From NCBI GenBank assembly GCA_040143965.1, contig JASJQH010000056.1, forward strand, positions 1-36,861: 36,861 bases of DNA, given 5' to 3'. This DNA comes from Basidiobolus ranarum (Eukaryota > Basidiobolomycota > Basidiobolomycetes > Basidiobolales). A model generated the notes under the pieces. That model did no database searches and was not told the origin of the DNA. It saw nothing but the letters and a program-made list of their open reading frames with translations. Shown piece after piece: positions 10,668 to 21,822 of the stretch (position 1 is its first letter; each line of letters begins with the position of its first letter). A program made the position numbers and the translations under genes.

Positions 10668-13600
10668 TCGTTAAGGCGGCACACACTAATTAGTTCTAGA
10701 ACCGGTTTTTGTCTGTACATGCAAGTCTGGGAGGTCATAAAAGTAGCTGTGGCACCACTACCCGGGTGCATCGAATAAACAAAGCACCCAGGAGATCGAA
10801 GTGCTCACTTAAACCTCCCCACCAACTGATTGTACACACAAAACTAGACCAGAGCTCAAAAGTAGATAGAGTGGTTGAAATTCAACACTCGACTGCAATA
10901 ATGAATAGATTCATGGCTAGTAGTTGTCCATGTGAATTTTTCAAGCAGGAAGCCTCGTCATGATTATCTCTGCTGTGAGGCTTTACATGGACATCAAGGT
11001 ATCAAGATTTATACTGGTTGCGGGAAACCATAATTGGGAACTATTATCACTAACTTGGCCATATGAAGTGGGACATGGATATCGAAAAAGGATGTGTGTA
11101 GCCAACTTGGTGATCTTGAACTGAAAATATTCACACTCTGTACAGGAGATAGATACATACCCTCCACAGAGAACACTAGCCACTTGGGAAGCAGTTGGTT
11201 CGGCTTGAGAAGACCTCCGTTGCATGGTATGACAGCCTTACTTAATCAACACAGTTGGGATTGTACTCAATCGAGTTCCCATGAAATTCTAGTTGCTTTC
11301 TAGGAAGAGTCTCTCTTTTGCTAAACTTGGCTAACCTACACCATAGCTCAAGTATATTCTTTTCCTGTCCATGTTCGGTTTCTATTCTGAATCGCCATGT
11401 CGAACAAACACTATCGGATAAGGCTTTGAACCATTAAGGCTAACACTGCTATGTCATGCTTTCACCATGCCTCATACTTCTCCTATTTTATTGCTTAGAG
11501 AGGAAGATTGGGAATAGCCTGAAGGATATCAAGTACGCCCATCGGTAGAAATATACTTCTAGATCAGTTTCACTGAAATGATGTTATTTATAGCAGTAGT
11601 AAGCGTTTAGATTGCCACTTGATTATATTATTAGTCAGATCCGATGTTCCACCACATCTTGTCCATTCTTAACGTCAACAATCCCAAGAGTCCACGACCG
11701 GCGGATGTCGATTTACTCTTCGGGTCTCTTAACCGGAACAACTATTACGCTTGGTTCGAATTTACATCGATTTGGATCTGTATATATGTACCTCAATTAC
11801 TGCATATCAAAATAAGATTCAGATGATCGGTCTGTTACAGTATTAATGAAGAACAGATCGTGTCCTGTTTTTAATTGTTACTATTAACATAGTTACACTG
11901 TAAGAGTGTTAAGGTTACGGTCTCTTTTGGTAGATATAGAAGCATGTACAAAGGGAAATTCAAATGGAGGTGACCGTAGCTCATGAGCTTGTGGTCAAGA
12001 GGGTAACTCAGCGTCAATAATGGATCCTAACAGAGAAATTACCGACATATCGCATATACTTTCAGCCAGGTTTAAGGTGGTATTCAGAAGTCGGTCAGCA
12101 AGTGCCTCCTGAACCTTGGCTTCCTTGCTAATTACGATATTACTTCTAGACCAATGAACAGTAACAGGGTTGTCATGCAGAGCTCTATCTAACCAATATT
12201 CCTGTAGTACTTCGGGAGTAAGTTACGTAGATATTGAAACATACATTTTTGGTATTATGTACAAGAAACAAGCTTTGAGCATATTTTTATAGCAAGTGTT
12301 ACTTTTGAAAGACGTGTAGTAGTGCTTTGATTTGACCCATTTTGGATGAGGTGCTCAGATACCATTTAGTGTAAATGGCTTTGAATTCACATACTAAACG
12401 ACTTACTACTCATTATCTGTCACAAGTGCAATGCGGAGGATTTTTTCAAGTGTCACCTGGCAACTCCATTTGCAACAATAGTTACCTCGATATCTGGTTA
12501 GAGCCACTTAGAGCGGTAACTCACCTGAAAGAGGTTAAATAAAAACTTGAAAGCGATATTTCACCAGTTGAACCTGTGATTTGCCCCAATCTTCAGGCTT
12601 TAAGTGTGAGTTAGATGATAGGTACAACCCACGCGATATGATTTTCTTCAGGAAAATACAGGACTTGGCAGTTCCATCAATGCTTGCACTAGATACCCAG
12701 CTTTCAAGCAAGCATACTGAAACGTTTATTTTATTGAGATCGCTAAATATGTTTACCATACGAGTCACTTGACTGCATATTTATGGCAACGATCCGAACC
12801 TGGAGTATAGGAATTAAGCACATGATATCCCTACTAATGTCGATTAACCATCTTGAATGGAAGTTAAATATGTTACTACGGCTCGATCACATGATGCAGA
12901 AACATCGAGTAAATGGCCATGTTACTATGTCCAACCTGTGTATGGCTATGAATTATCTTCAAGCTGGTAATGGTGCATGCCAGGAATTGTTGAGTAGACC
13001 AAATTCAAACCCGTCCAGCCTAGTATTCACTCCAATAGTTTCAAATACGGAGTACTATTGTCTTTCTCCATGTAACCTATACTTCGTGTATATTTATAAA
13101 TACTAATCACACATTCCAATTCAACATGACATTGCGGAGGTAGTCCTAATATACCTCGAAGTGTTTGAGGTGAATAATAACTGTTTTTGGAAGTAAAAAC
13201 TCATACCTATGTGGGAAGAGTATAGCTCCGACCTACACTGTTGGACTATGCTTTGAACGGGTTTACTTCTGTATTTCATGGGTTCTTGAATATCCTCAAA
13301 GGGCTAGATAGGTCTTTACAAAAATGATATTTTTAGGCATCCTTCATCTACCAGTGAAATTCATTTTACTATCATTAGTTATAAGATACTGCAGAGTTAC
13401 AATGATTATCAATAACGTTTCTGTACTTCCGTCCACAAGCTTCGTATAAACTTTTATCACCAGTCATAAACATATCTTTTCGTATAATAGGTAAGAGAAC
13501 TTGATAGCTCAATTGCTCTCGAAGCTTTTCACCAAATATGCACTTATCAACTGATAATATCCAGCATGCGTTTTAGAACAGAGATCTACTTTAAGTATAC

Positions 13601-14283
13601 CTACATGATAACTGTAACTTCTATCAAAGGAAGAATATGTGACAGATGCTTAAATATCTTTCTTTTTCGGAGAGATTATCGTGTAATACTACTACTATGT
13701 CCATGGCTTGCTCCAGAGTACAACTATTTCAGAAAGACATATAGTGTGGTGGAATTGGTGTGATACTTTCTCTACATTGTTTCCCAAAAGAACTTATATG
13801 TACTCTCACTTTCTGCTTGAGGACAAGTTAAGTCCCTACATACTCTTTAAGATGAGGGAATATCAAAGCTACCAGTATAAAATGTATAGCTCTTCAATTT
13901 TCATGTATGGTTTCACATCCTCTCCTAGACTGTATCCACAGTCTTTCAGAACTAGACTCACTGACCTCATCTACAAATACAGAAGGAGGAAGCTTTATTA
14001 GAACTTATAGTAGACAATTATGTATCATATTTAGAGTACTCTTCTGACAAACGCTATTTTTTGAGTCCACATTGATAACAATTTACTAAAATAAGCACAT
14101 TTCAAAGAGAGAAAGTCCAATGACCAATACTAATGTCTTTGTATGTTTGGCGGGGGGAGCTAGAAACACGATGGATTTGTACTCCGTGCATCTTTTTTCA
14201 GATTGACAAATACCTTTCATGAAAGATACTGTTAACAATGGCAAGCATGTAATCGAAAGAGATTTACTACAATATAATGTAAT
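10668..14283. other. Gene-poor intergenic stretch
   Basis: About 3.6 kb without a convincing gene. Several frames of 60-107 codons exist, for example 12783-13106 and 13708-14001. They have no recognisable motif, domain or conserved residue pattern and look like chance frames. CpG is at ordinary frequency, unlike the LTR that follows. No tRNA gene is recognised; a GGTTCGAAT at about 11754 resembles a tRNA B box but has no matching stems. Confidence 0.45.
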
Positions 14284-14590
14284 TTTTGAAATAAGTATAG
14301 CCTAAACACCTATATAGTCATATATAGCTTAGTATTTAGTTATTCCATATTGAACTAAGATATCACCTCAAGAGAATTTTAGTTACAAGTTCTCAGATAT
14401 ATAGATTTTTCAAACTTGTGCTAAAAACCCCAAACTTTGCACACATATTCCTGGAACCTTCCTTAACACATTCTTTTCATTATTGGCTTACATCTTGACA
14501 AAACTACTAATGTCAACTTTCTACTCACTAAATCAGCAAGTGAAAACCACCCATTTGACCTGTTTACAAAACGCAGGTTCCAATTGTCAA
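14284..14590 (+). mobile_element. Isolated Copia-type LTR (fossil)
   Basis: This stretch matches the LTR at 33965-34312 (reversed) over most of its length. Shared landmarks in the same order are CCTAAACACCTATATAGTCA, CATATATAGCTTAG, ACTTTGCACACAT, TACATCTTG, TCAACTTTCTACTCA and AAGTGAAAACCACC. The left edge is set by alignment to the TGTTGAAAT start of the better copy. The right edge (about 14590) is approximate because similarity fades. No polypurine tract lies before it and no Copia coding sequence is seen on either side, so it is most likely a solo LTR left by recombination. From 14284 to 14571 there is not one CpG, while both flanks have them. It is clearly diverged from the other copies, so it is old. 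Confidence 0.78.
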
Positions 14591-17500
14591 CGCTTCTGCT
14601 CAATAATGAATGGCATCCTCACTAGATATAGGAAATAATAATGTATAAATGAAAGGGCCGCAGAAGGGTAAACAGTTGGACAGAAATTTCACTTTTCCAC
14701 GAAAGTTACGGGATTTTGTTTCAAGCTTGGTGTTATGGTTCAAAATAGATATATATTCTAATTTCTTAAAGCCCTTTCTATAACTCACAACTAACTACAT
14801 CATATTGGGATACATACTGCGAAAGGTACTTTTGTAGCGTATGAAAATATCCCAGAATGTCACTATTGACCTACTTTTATATTCTAAGGCTCTAAAATAT
14901 GCAAACATGGCAGTTAACATTGAAGCGTTGTCTTAAAGTGCACCTAAGTACCAACTATTCGTACCCCAGAAGGGTACCACGGCTGACAAAGTTATTGTCA
15001 TTCCACTTCTCCTAACCATTATACACAAATAAGAAAAAGATCTAACCTTGGTTTGAAAGTATTTATACCATATACGCAATCAGCTGGAAACATCAACATT
15101 AAATATAAAGAAGTTTGAAGATCTAGCACTGACTTAATACTCTCAAACTGTGTTCTGTATATATGCCCTGATATCAACTTCTTTTTCTAAGCAAGCTCTC
15201 TGATAAATAATACGCAAGCAAAACATTAAAAAGGAATGCAGTGATACCAGTCTGATCATTACGTAGCTTGCAGGGATTTATTTGCTTGATGGAGCTCAAT
15301 AATAATGAGAGATGGACTCGTCACATCGGCAAAAGCATTCTTGTCATTGGTGATCCATTTACCATATCCAAATAGTGCTTATCGGAAGTCAAAATCTACA
15401 AACGAGTTATCATAGTACACGCTCAATATGTAACAGTACCAATACTTTGACTATTTGCATCACATTTCGTGACAAGTACCAAATAATACCAAATATCTTT
15501 GGGTCACGATATGGATACCGATCGAAGCAATAGAAATTCCAATTGGAAAGTAGATACAATCAAGGTAGCTTCTCTGTCAAGATGAAGTATACTAAGCAAT
15601 ATTGCATGCTACTTGAAAGCTACACATCACAGTAGCAAATCATTTGAATGGGAAGTTGACTTTTATCCCATTCTATGGTTCTCGAACAAATCGAACATTC
15701 AACAACTTGGATGTAAAGTGTGGATTCAATAACCTGAAGTGACCGTAACATGAAAACTAAAAATGCCTAATTTTGTCTTTCAAAGAAGTTATACCTGTCC
15801 ATACTAGCTTCCTAAGTGACTTCAAATTGGAATTGAATCACACTGTGGAAATGGTTAAGCAGGAGACGAACAGGGCCATTACCAATGGAACATCTATAAG
15901 GGGAGATGGTAGTCACATCATCCCTGTTAATGCATAGCGCTATCTCCTTTTATGGCGGGTAGCAAAAACCATGGCCACTATATCAAATTTAGTATACAGC
16001 CTAACAATTCTGAATCTCCGTATCTCTAATCATAGCATCATCCAATTTTAAATCTTGTAGAACGGTACTTCCACTTGGCCGAATTTAGCAAAATATTTCA
16101 GATCGTCTCCTCGCAGATGCAATCGGAAAAGCCCAGATTGTATCCAAAATGATATATGACTAGCTTTAAGCAAATTCCAGTCATGTTCGAGATATAGTGG
16201 AGGATCCAATTCGAACCAGACTGTGCTGGGAACCAGCATGACAGTGGATGTTTCCATTTGGATATTTCGCAGGCATTGCTAGAAGATGCGTTCGAATTTC
16301 TCAAGAAGATCCACTCCATCTTAAGAGGGTTTGACAGTAGGACTCAACGGTGATGTTGATAACCTCAGCCTGGGTAGGCTTTCGGACATTTTCCTAAGGC
16401 TTCCATGGATGCATGGATATTTTCCAGTGCGTTAAATGACTGAGTGGATAAATGAAGATCATTATGCCAGCAACATGCATAGCGCCTGATTAGTACTTAG
16501 TATAATCCCATTTACACAAAATACTAGCGACCATAGGCTATGATGCTGGCCCTTAGAGTCTGACCTTAGCTGGTAAACGAAAGCTACAAAACTGATTCCA
16601 GACTGTGAGAAGACTGTTTTCATACTGACCAGAATAGGCTCCATGATAAAACTATGCTCTCACCAAAAGCCACCAAAGAGTGAATCATCGTCTGGTCTTA
16701 TTCGTTACTATTGGTAGTAAAAGTAATAGGGCATCTACGTAATAGTCAGTCGCCACCGACCCTCCTCATGCTCATCATCCGAGAAATTGATTTCAACAAT
16801 CTTCTCAATGCCACAGTGAGCCATGCCTGACTAGAGTCGGTTTAAACGAGTGACAATGGTAACTCTTCGAAGTTAAGATTCCCAGCTTACTCATGAATGA
16901 CCGTGCCCCTCAAGTTGGCCTGGTTTCAGGATGGAGCTCAGCATTCACAATGGCTACATGAACCTAGTTTAGCAATCATACACAGATATATCGTCGGCCC
17001 ACGAATTCTACTCTGAATCGAGATAATACTCAGAAACTCTTGATCTTTAGAAGGCGGCAATTGATATACCAAAATAATTGATTCATGTTGTCCCGCGCGA
17101 GAAGCATAGTCATGGGCCTCACCATTGGATTGCCCGCCAATTAACTTGGATCGTATCTATAGATTGACCATTTGAGTTACCTTTATATATGCCCTTGAAG
17201 AAGAAATCCGTGCGGGATCGTGCATGATGTCATTTGTCTGAGCAAGAGAATCTTCGTTTCCACTAGTATACAGATTCAGGAGTGACGATGAACGGTAACT
17301 TCTCTTGCGATCGAGCTTTCACGAAGCACTTGCCAGATTGCCAGCCAGATGTTTGATCATGTTTAGCATTAGTAACATCTCAATATGGAATCCATTAAAC
17401 TTGAAATCCCCTGAGGAATACTCGAAGGATTCCAAGCATATCTAGTCTCAATTAATCAATATCTAATACAAATACTCACCATTAGATTACTCCATATCCA

Positions 17501-17665
17501 GCGACGCCTATTGGCCAGAGTGGTGGTTTATCTTAATTCAACGGATAATGAAGAATCAATAGAATCATAACAGTATGACACCAGTATTGGAGAAAATCGA
17601 ACATTTACCAAGGTAACGACCGATCGCCAGCCAACTCATCCCTAGATGGGTGAAAGAAGATTCCT
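14591..17665. other. Gene-poor intergenic stretch
   Basis: About 3 kb with no supported gene. On the minus strand between 16040 and 16880 several open segments lie close together in different frames, which could be a decayed gene, but I recognise no family. CpG is normal here, so this is not the methylated-transposon type of DNA seen at the right end of the window. No repeats or RNA genes are recognised. Confidence 0.4.
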
Positions 17666-17672
17666 TATAAAA
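17666..17672 (+). promoter_or_regulatory. TATA box of the zinc-finger gene
   Basis: TATAAAA lies 94-100 bases upstream of the ATG at 17766, in a plausible position for a core promoter. The same motif sits at a similar distance before the gene at 21003. Confidence 0.4.
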
Positions 17673-17765
17673 CCATTCAAGGTGCAATGAACTTGTTGTA
17701 GCACCGATACACATTTTCCTTACACATCGTGATAACACTATTCCATCGAAAAACATCCGAACAAA

Positions 17766-18393
17766 ATGGATTTGCACTTTATTTTGAACACTCCCATCAA
17801 CATCTCTTACACATCATCTAGTGAATCCTCGGATTCCTCAGTGGGAAGAGGTATATTTGTCTGCAATTGGGAAAGTTGCTCTAAGACATTCGGAAAAAAA
17901 TCCGATCTACAGAGGCATCAACGTATTCATACTGGAGAAAGACCCTTTCAATGCGCTACTTGTGGAAAAGGGTTTGTTCAACGCTCGGCTCTTAGTGTAC
18001 ATAAGCGAACTCACACTGGAGAGAAACCACATATGTGTGAATATTCTGGCTGTGGAATGACGTTTAGTGATGTACGTAGTAAACTAATATCGAAGAAATA
18101 TTTAATCATTTCGGAGACTAACTCTTTTCTTCATTTAGTCATCTTCTTTATCGCGCCATCGCCGTACTCATACCGGAGTCCGTCCATACGTGTGTACCCA
18201 TGTCAATTGTGATAAACGATTCACCCGTAGAATAGCCTTGTTAAAGCATCAGCGCAAGCATGACTTCCAGAAAATGATCAAATATAGTTTCACCGACGAT
18301 GGAGTGAAGCATATCACACTTCAAAGTCATGCTTCTCTACTCACGAAAATCAGCTTTGTTCACCATCAAGGTGGTATAGAGTCAAATTCATAG
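17766..18393 (+). CDS. C2H2 zinc-finger protein with four fingers
   Basis: Two exons, 17766-18071 and 18139-18393, give 186 residues. The 67-bp intron (GTACGT...TTTAG, with ACTAAC as branch site) interrupts finger 3 in phase 0, and splicing restores it exactly. The zinc ligands are: finger 1 C33, C38, H51, H55; finger 2 C63, C66, H79, H83; finger 3 C91, C96, H109, H113; finger 4 C121, C126, H139, H143. The linkers are TGERPF, TGEKPH and TGVRPY, the Krüppel type that wraps consecutive fingers along the DNA major groove. A short Ser-rich leader (16-25) and a 43-residue tail without clear motifs complete it. It is most likely a small nuclear DNA-binding regulator. No activation or repression domain is visible, and its target is unknown. 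It is isolated, with about 7 kb and 2.6 kb of gene-free DNA on either side. Confidence 0.9.
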
Positions 18394-20885
18394 ACCTAAC
18401 CACCATGGTAGCAACATCCAAAGGAGAAAACGCTTAGCTGTCGACACGATGCTAAAAAAGACATGACTCTTAGTGCGATGTGCAGCTAGGTCTTGTACAT
18501 AACTAATTTTGTAAACACTTGTCGCTTTCCTTGAGTCAATCACAGAATGCCATCACCCAGAAGCTCTGAATAGTGCCAACATCAATATGCCTTTTTATCA
18601 AATGTATTTAGCAAATAGCATGCCAAGCCACAAATACACACAATAATTTAGCTGTAACTAATTTGTCTCGTCTATATGTAAATTTGTACGCAGAGACCCT
18701 AATTAAACTGGAGTCGATCCTAGCACTGCAATTGATATCATTTCTACACCATTTTAGTTTACGTTGTGGCCTTGATAACTAGTATAGGGACCAAATTGCG
18801 TAGTTACCTATCCATAGTCAAGGAAAATATATTAGCGTCAAAAACGGTAGAACACCGTCGTATCCTCAATACTACTGATCGGCTGGGCACTATAATGGCA
18901 ATTCACCTGACCAAATGGTCGTTAGGTACTGCAATATAATGACTCCCTCATTAGGCAAGTGCAAGCACATCTTTACTGCCAAGCCATATGTCTGGCCAGT
19001 AAGATAGTATCATAGTGGAAGAAATCCAGTCTTGATGTTTACTAGCCCTATCTTATTTTCAATTGTAGAACGACACAAAAATCTTTAATTATATTAGAGC
19101 CCTGTTACCTTTTAGTTTGTTCCTTGAAAATATCAATGATCAACCTTATTCATGCTAATTGGTTTAGTCTTGACAAACAGATGCCTCTATTCCCGAATTG
19201 ATATTATATTGACTTCCACTGACTACTTGCAAACGTGTAGGAGATTAGACTAAAGGGTAAGTATCACAGGCAAATCCAATATGCACTAAAGAGCGCTCTG
19301 GAAACTATTCTAAAATTCACCTTTTTACCCGTGGATATAAGTAGCTGTGAAGCAATGGAGTTGGTCACATATAGACTATGTATCCAAGAACAGTATCAGA
19401 ACTTGAAGTTGAATAGTACTGATATTAGTATTGGGTGGCTCTTCAAGATCAATTGTACAGCTTGAAGTGACTAGTCTTAGTGAGTAATCTTATTGCCATC
19501 ACCTCTGGCAGTAAACAATTAGGAAATGGAGCTTTATATGAGCTGGTGAGTAATTTTTGACTAATTCACTACAGAGAAGGGACCATCTTTAAGCTCTAAA
19601 GAAACTACAATATACCGCTATCTAGTTGGTCTCCAAGGATTCTTCATAAAAACTTGGAAATATACAAAATACGTATCAGTATATAGCCTGAATTTGCACT
19701 CAATCGTTTGAAATACTCCAGATAGGCTATGTATGGAGTACACTTAGGGATACCAACTACTAGTTGCTGATGGATGAACAAATAAAATGTGATGAGCGGG
19801 CTGTATCATCAACCCTAATCTATATATATAGGGTGTATCATTGAGGCAGGCCAAAAGTTGATCATATACCTGTAGATAAGGGTATCCGCGATCTAAAACT
19901 CATCCCTGAATATAGACGGCCCATCATGCTCAGAAATAGTAAACGAAATCGGCCTCCAACTTCATTCTGATTTGATTACTTCAACATTAAATCTCCGCTG
20001 TTTTAAGCTTAATGCATCCAAATCCCACCATTTAGATTTCTAAGAAACACAATCTCACCAACATAAGAATCACACACTACCATTGTCTTCCAGCGGAATC
20101 AGCGTATTGTGTGATATGGCTAAGCTCTAGAACTGGTCAAAGAGTTGATTGTTGAATTCGTGTTTCAAAGAGTTTGCATACTGTGAGGCTATCCAACAAG
20201 ACAATGATTCCCAGAGCGCTTGGTGCATATTTATTGGCTGCCATGATTGTTATGGTCAGACAGTAAGCAATGCCTACCTCGTAGACAATCGCACTCTAGC
20301 ATGCAGACGTAAATGATTGTCAAACTAGTCACCGAAAAGAGTGCAAATCCAACAGTCGTCTGCCTCGCATCACCCTAACGCATTTGCGCCTATCCATCCA
20401 TCATCGCCATTCCATATTCTCCAAAATCTATTTGTCATGGAAAGGCCGCTTTAACTAGTATTAATTAGAGCCAGGATCATGTGCAATCAGAGACCAGCAA
20501 GTCAAGCATATGCCTCTCATACAATAGGTGATTGGCCAGCTGTGCTTTCCCGATTGAGATTCTTTGGAAACTCTGAGGGATCATGCGGATCTCGCAGAGC
20601 ACAAAAACGTACTAAGCAATCGTCAAATTACCACAATTGAGTGACTTCGATCCGCCCAATAGGGCAATATGATGATCCAAGTGGTTCCACCGAACTTCCA
20701 TTAGCACCGAGATCTTTTACTTTAGGCTTTGCTATACGATCCTTTGATTTGCTGCAAGCACTACTTGAGCATCGCTCAGGCAAAATGGGATGATTTCTTG
20801 AATAATCCCAAGAATATGCATGATTCATTCTTGTGTTAGCTAAACAATTCCAAACTTCAATTGGACTTCGGCAGATACGGATTCT
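18394..20885. other. Intergenic stretch
   Basis: About 2.5 kb downstream of the zinc-finger gene. Open frames are short (at most about 66 codons, for example 20628-20828 on the minus strand) and unrecognised. CpG is normal. No tRNA, repeat array or transposon remnant is seen. Confidence 0.45.
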
Positions 20886-20892
20886 TATAAAA
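20886..20892 (+). promoter_or_regulatory. TATA box of the PPxY membrane-protein gene
   Basis: TATAAAA lies 111-117 bases before the ATG at 21003 and is followed by a T-rich, pyrimidine-rich leader. This spacing resembles that of the zinc-finger gene. Confidence 0.4.
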
Positions 20893-21002
20893 TGTTTCTG
20901 TTCCCATCACGGATTTAGTTGATTATTTTTCTCGTATCCTATTCTCTACACGTTGATTTTGTCTAACTTAGTTTTGTTGTAATCCCCCTTCATTGTAACT
21001 TA

Positions 21003-21822
21003 ATGGGTCTATCTTTGTCTCGGAACATTGGTAATCCAGAGAATCGCTCTGGGCCGTTTCCACTTTCTATCACCAGAAGCAATCAGCAACCTGAATCGGA
21101 AAATAATGTAGTCAACCAAGAAGCTGGAGAAAACGTTCAAGTGATTAATGGCTTCGATACCCTCCATAGAGCCGACCCTGCGAACCCAGCACTTGCAGTA
21201 GACGGTGACCAGGCTTTGTGGGATAAATTGGTTTCAATACGTGCAAGTCGAGAGATTCTCACCGCCAGATTACGACTCTTTGTAAGAATATCTATCTTAT
21301 TTGTGGTACTGATTTTAGTTCTTGGAGTGGACCCACTTCGACTACCGTGGTGGCTAGTATTTATACCGATGGTTCTTATGATTTTGAACTTGGTATTTAT
21401 AGCTGTAAGTGCACCATTCCTTTTCCTTGTATATGACTTTTCTGTTGAACTTATGTATTTTCACCTAGACTTTGAAAAGTCGAGTGCGTACCCTAGACAG
21501 AGAAGAAGTCACCTTACTACAATCCATGGGACGCGTTGAAATGGGTCAAGACATAGAAGCCACATACCTACCACCGCCTCCTCCTACATATGCAACTGCT
21601 GCTGCTCAGCCACCCGCTTATCTCAATCCCTTAATTACACCAAGCTATGCATCACTACTACCTAACCGAGCAAGATCCAACCAAAACTTGAGAGAGGAAA
21701 GGCCGAGCATTCCACCCCCATCGCACGACAATAACCACATAAGTATTGAGATGACTCAGGCGTCGAGCTCGTCTTCCGGTTTGGTTGCACCTATAACGCA
21801 AAGAAAAACTGAAGAATCCTAA
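21003..21822 (+). CDS. Two-helix membrane protein with PPxY motifs (possible ubiquitin-ligase adaptor)
   Basis: Two exons, 21003-21404 and 21469-21822, give 251 residues. The 64-bp intron has a GTAAGT donor and ACCTAG acceptor, phase 0. I do not recognise a named family. The start MGLSLS fits the N-myristoylation pattern (Gly2, Ser6). Residues 10-65 are polar. Two hydrophobic segments, about 93-109 and 115-134, form a tight hairpin around DPLRLPWW. A charged segment follows (LKSRVRTLDREE). The C-terminal tail is Pro/Ser-rich and carries PPTY (172-175) and PPAY (182-185). PPxY motifs bind WW domains of Nedd4/Rsp5-type ubiquitin ligases, so an adaptor that brings the ligase to an internal membrane is a reasonable inference. 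NDFIP and Bsd2 work this way but have three helices. The tail ends in a Ser-rich run. Confidence is high for the gene model and low for the function. Confidence 0.82.

Noticed and set aside
11740-11780. GGTTCGAAT, resembling a tRNA B box
   Set aside because: No A box, acceptor stem or anticodon arm can be paired around it.
12783-13106. ATG-initiated frame of 107 codons rich in Met, His and Asn
   Set aside because: Composition is what AT-rich random sequence gives, and there is no conserved motif.
16040-16880. Cluster of open segments on the minus strand that might be a decayed gene
   Set aside because: The segments lie in different frames and I could match none of them to a family, so a pseudogene call would be a guess.
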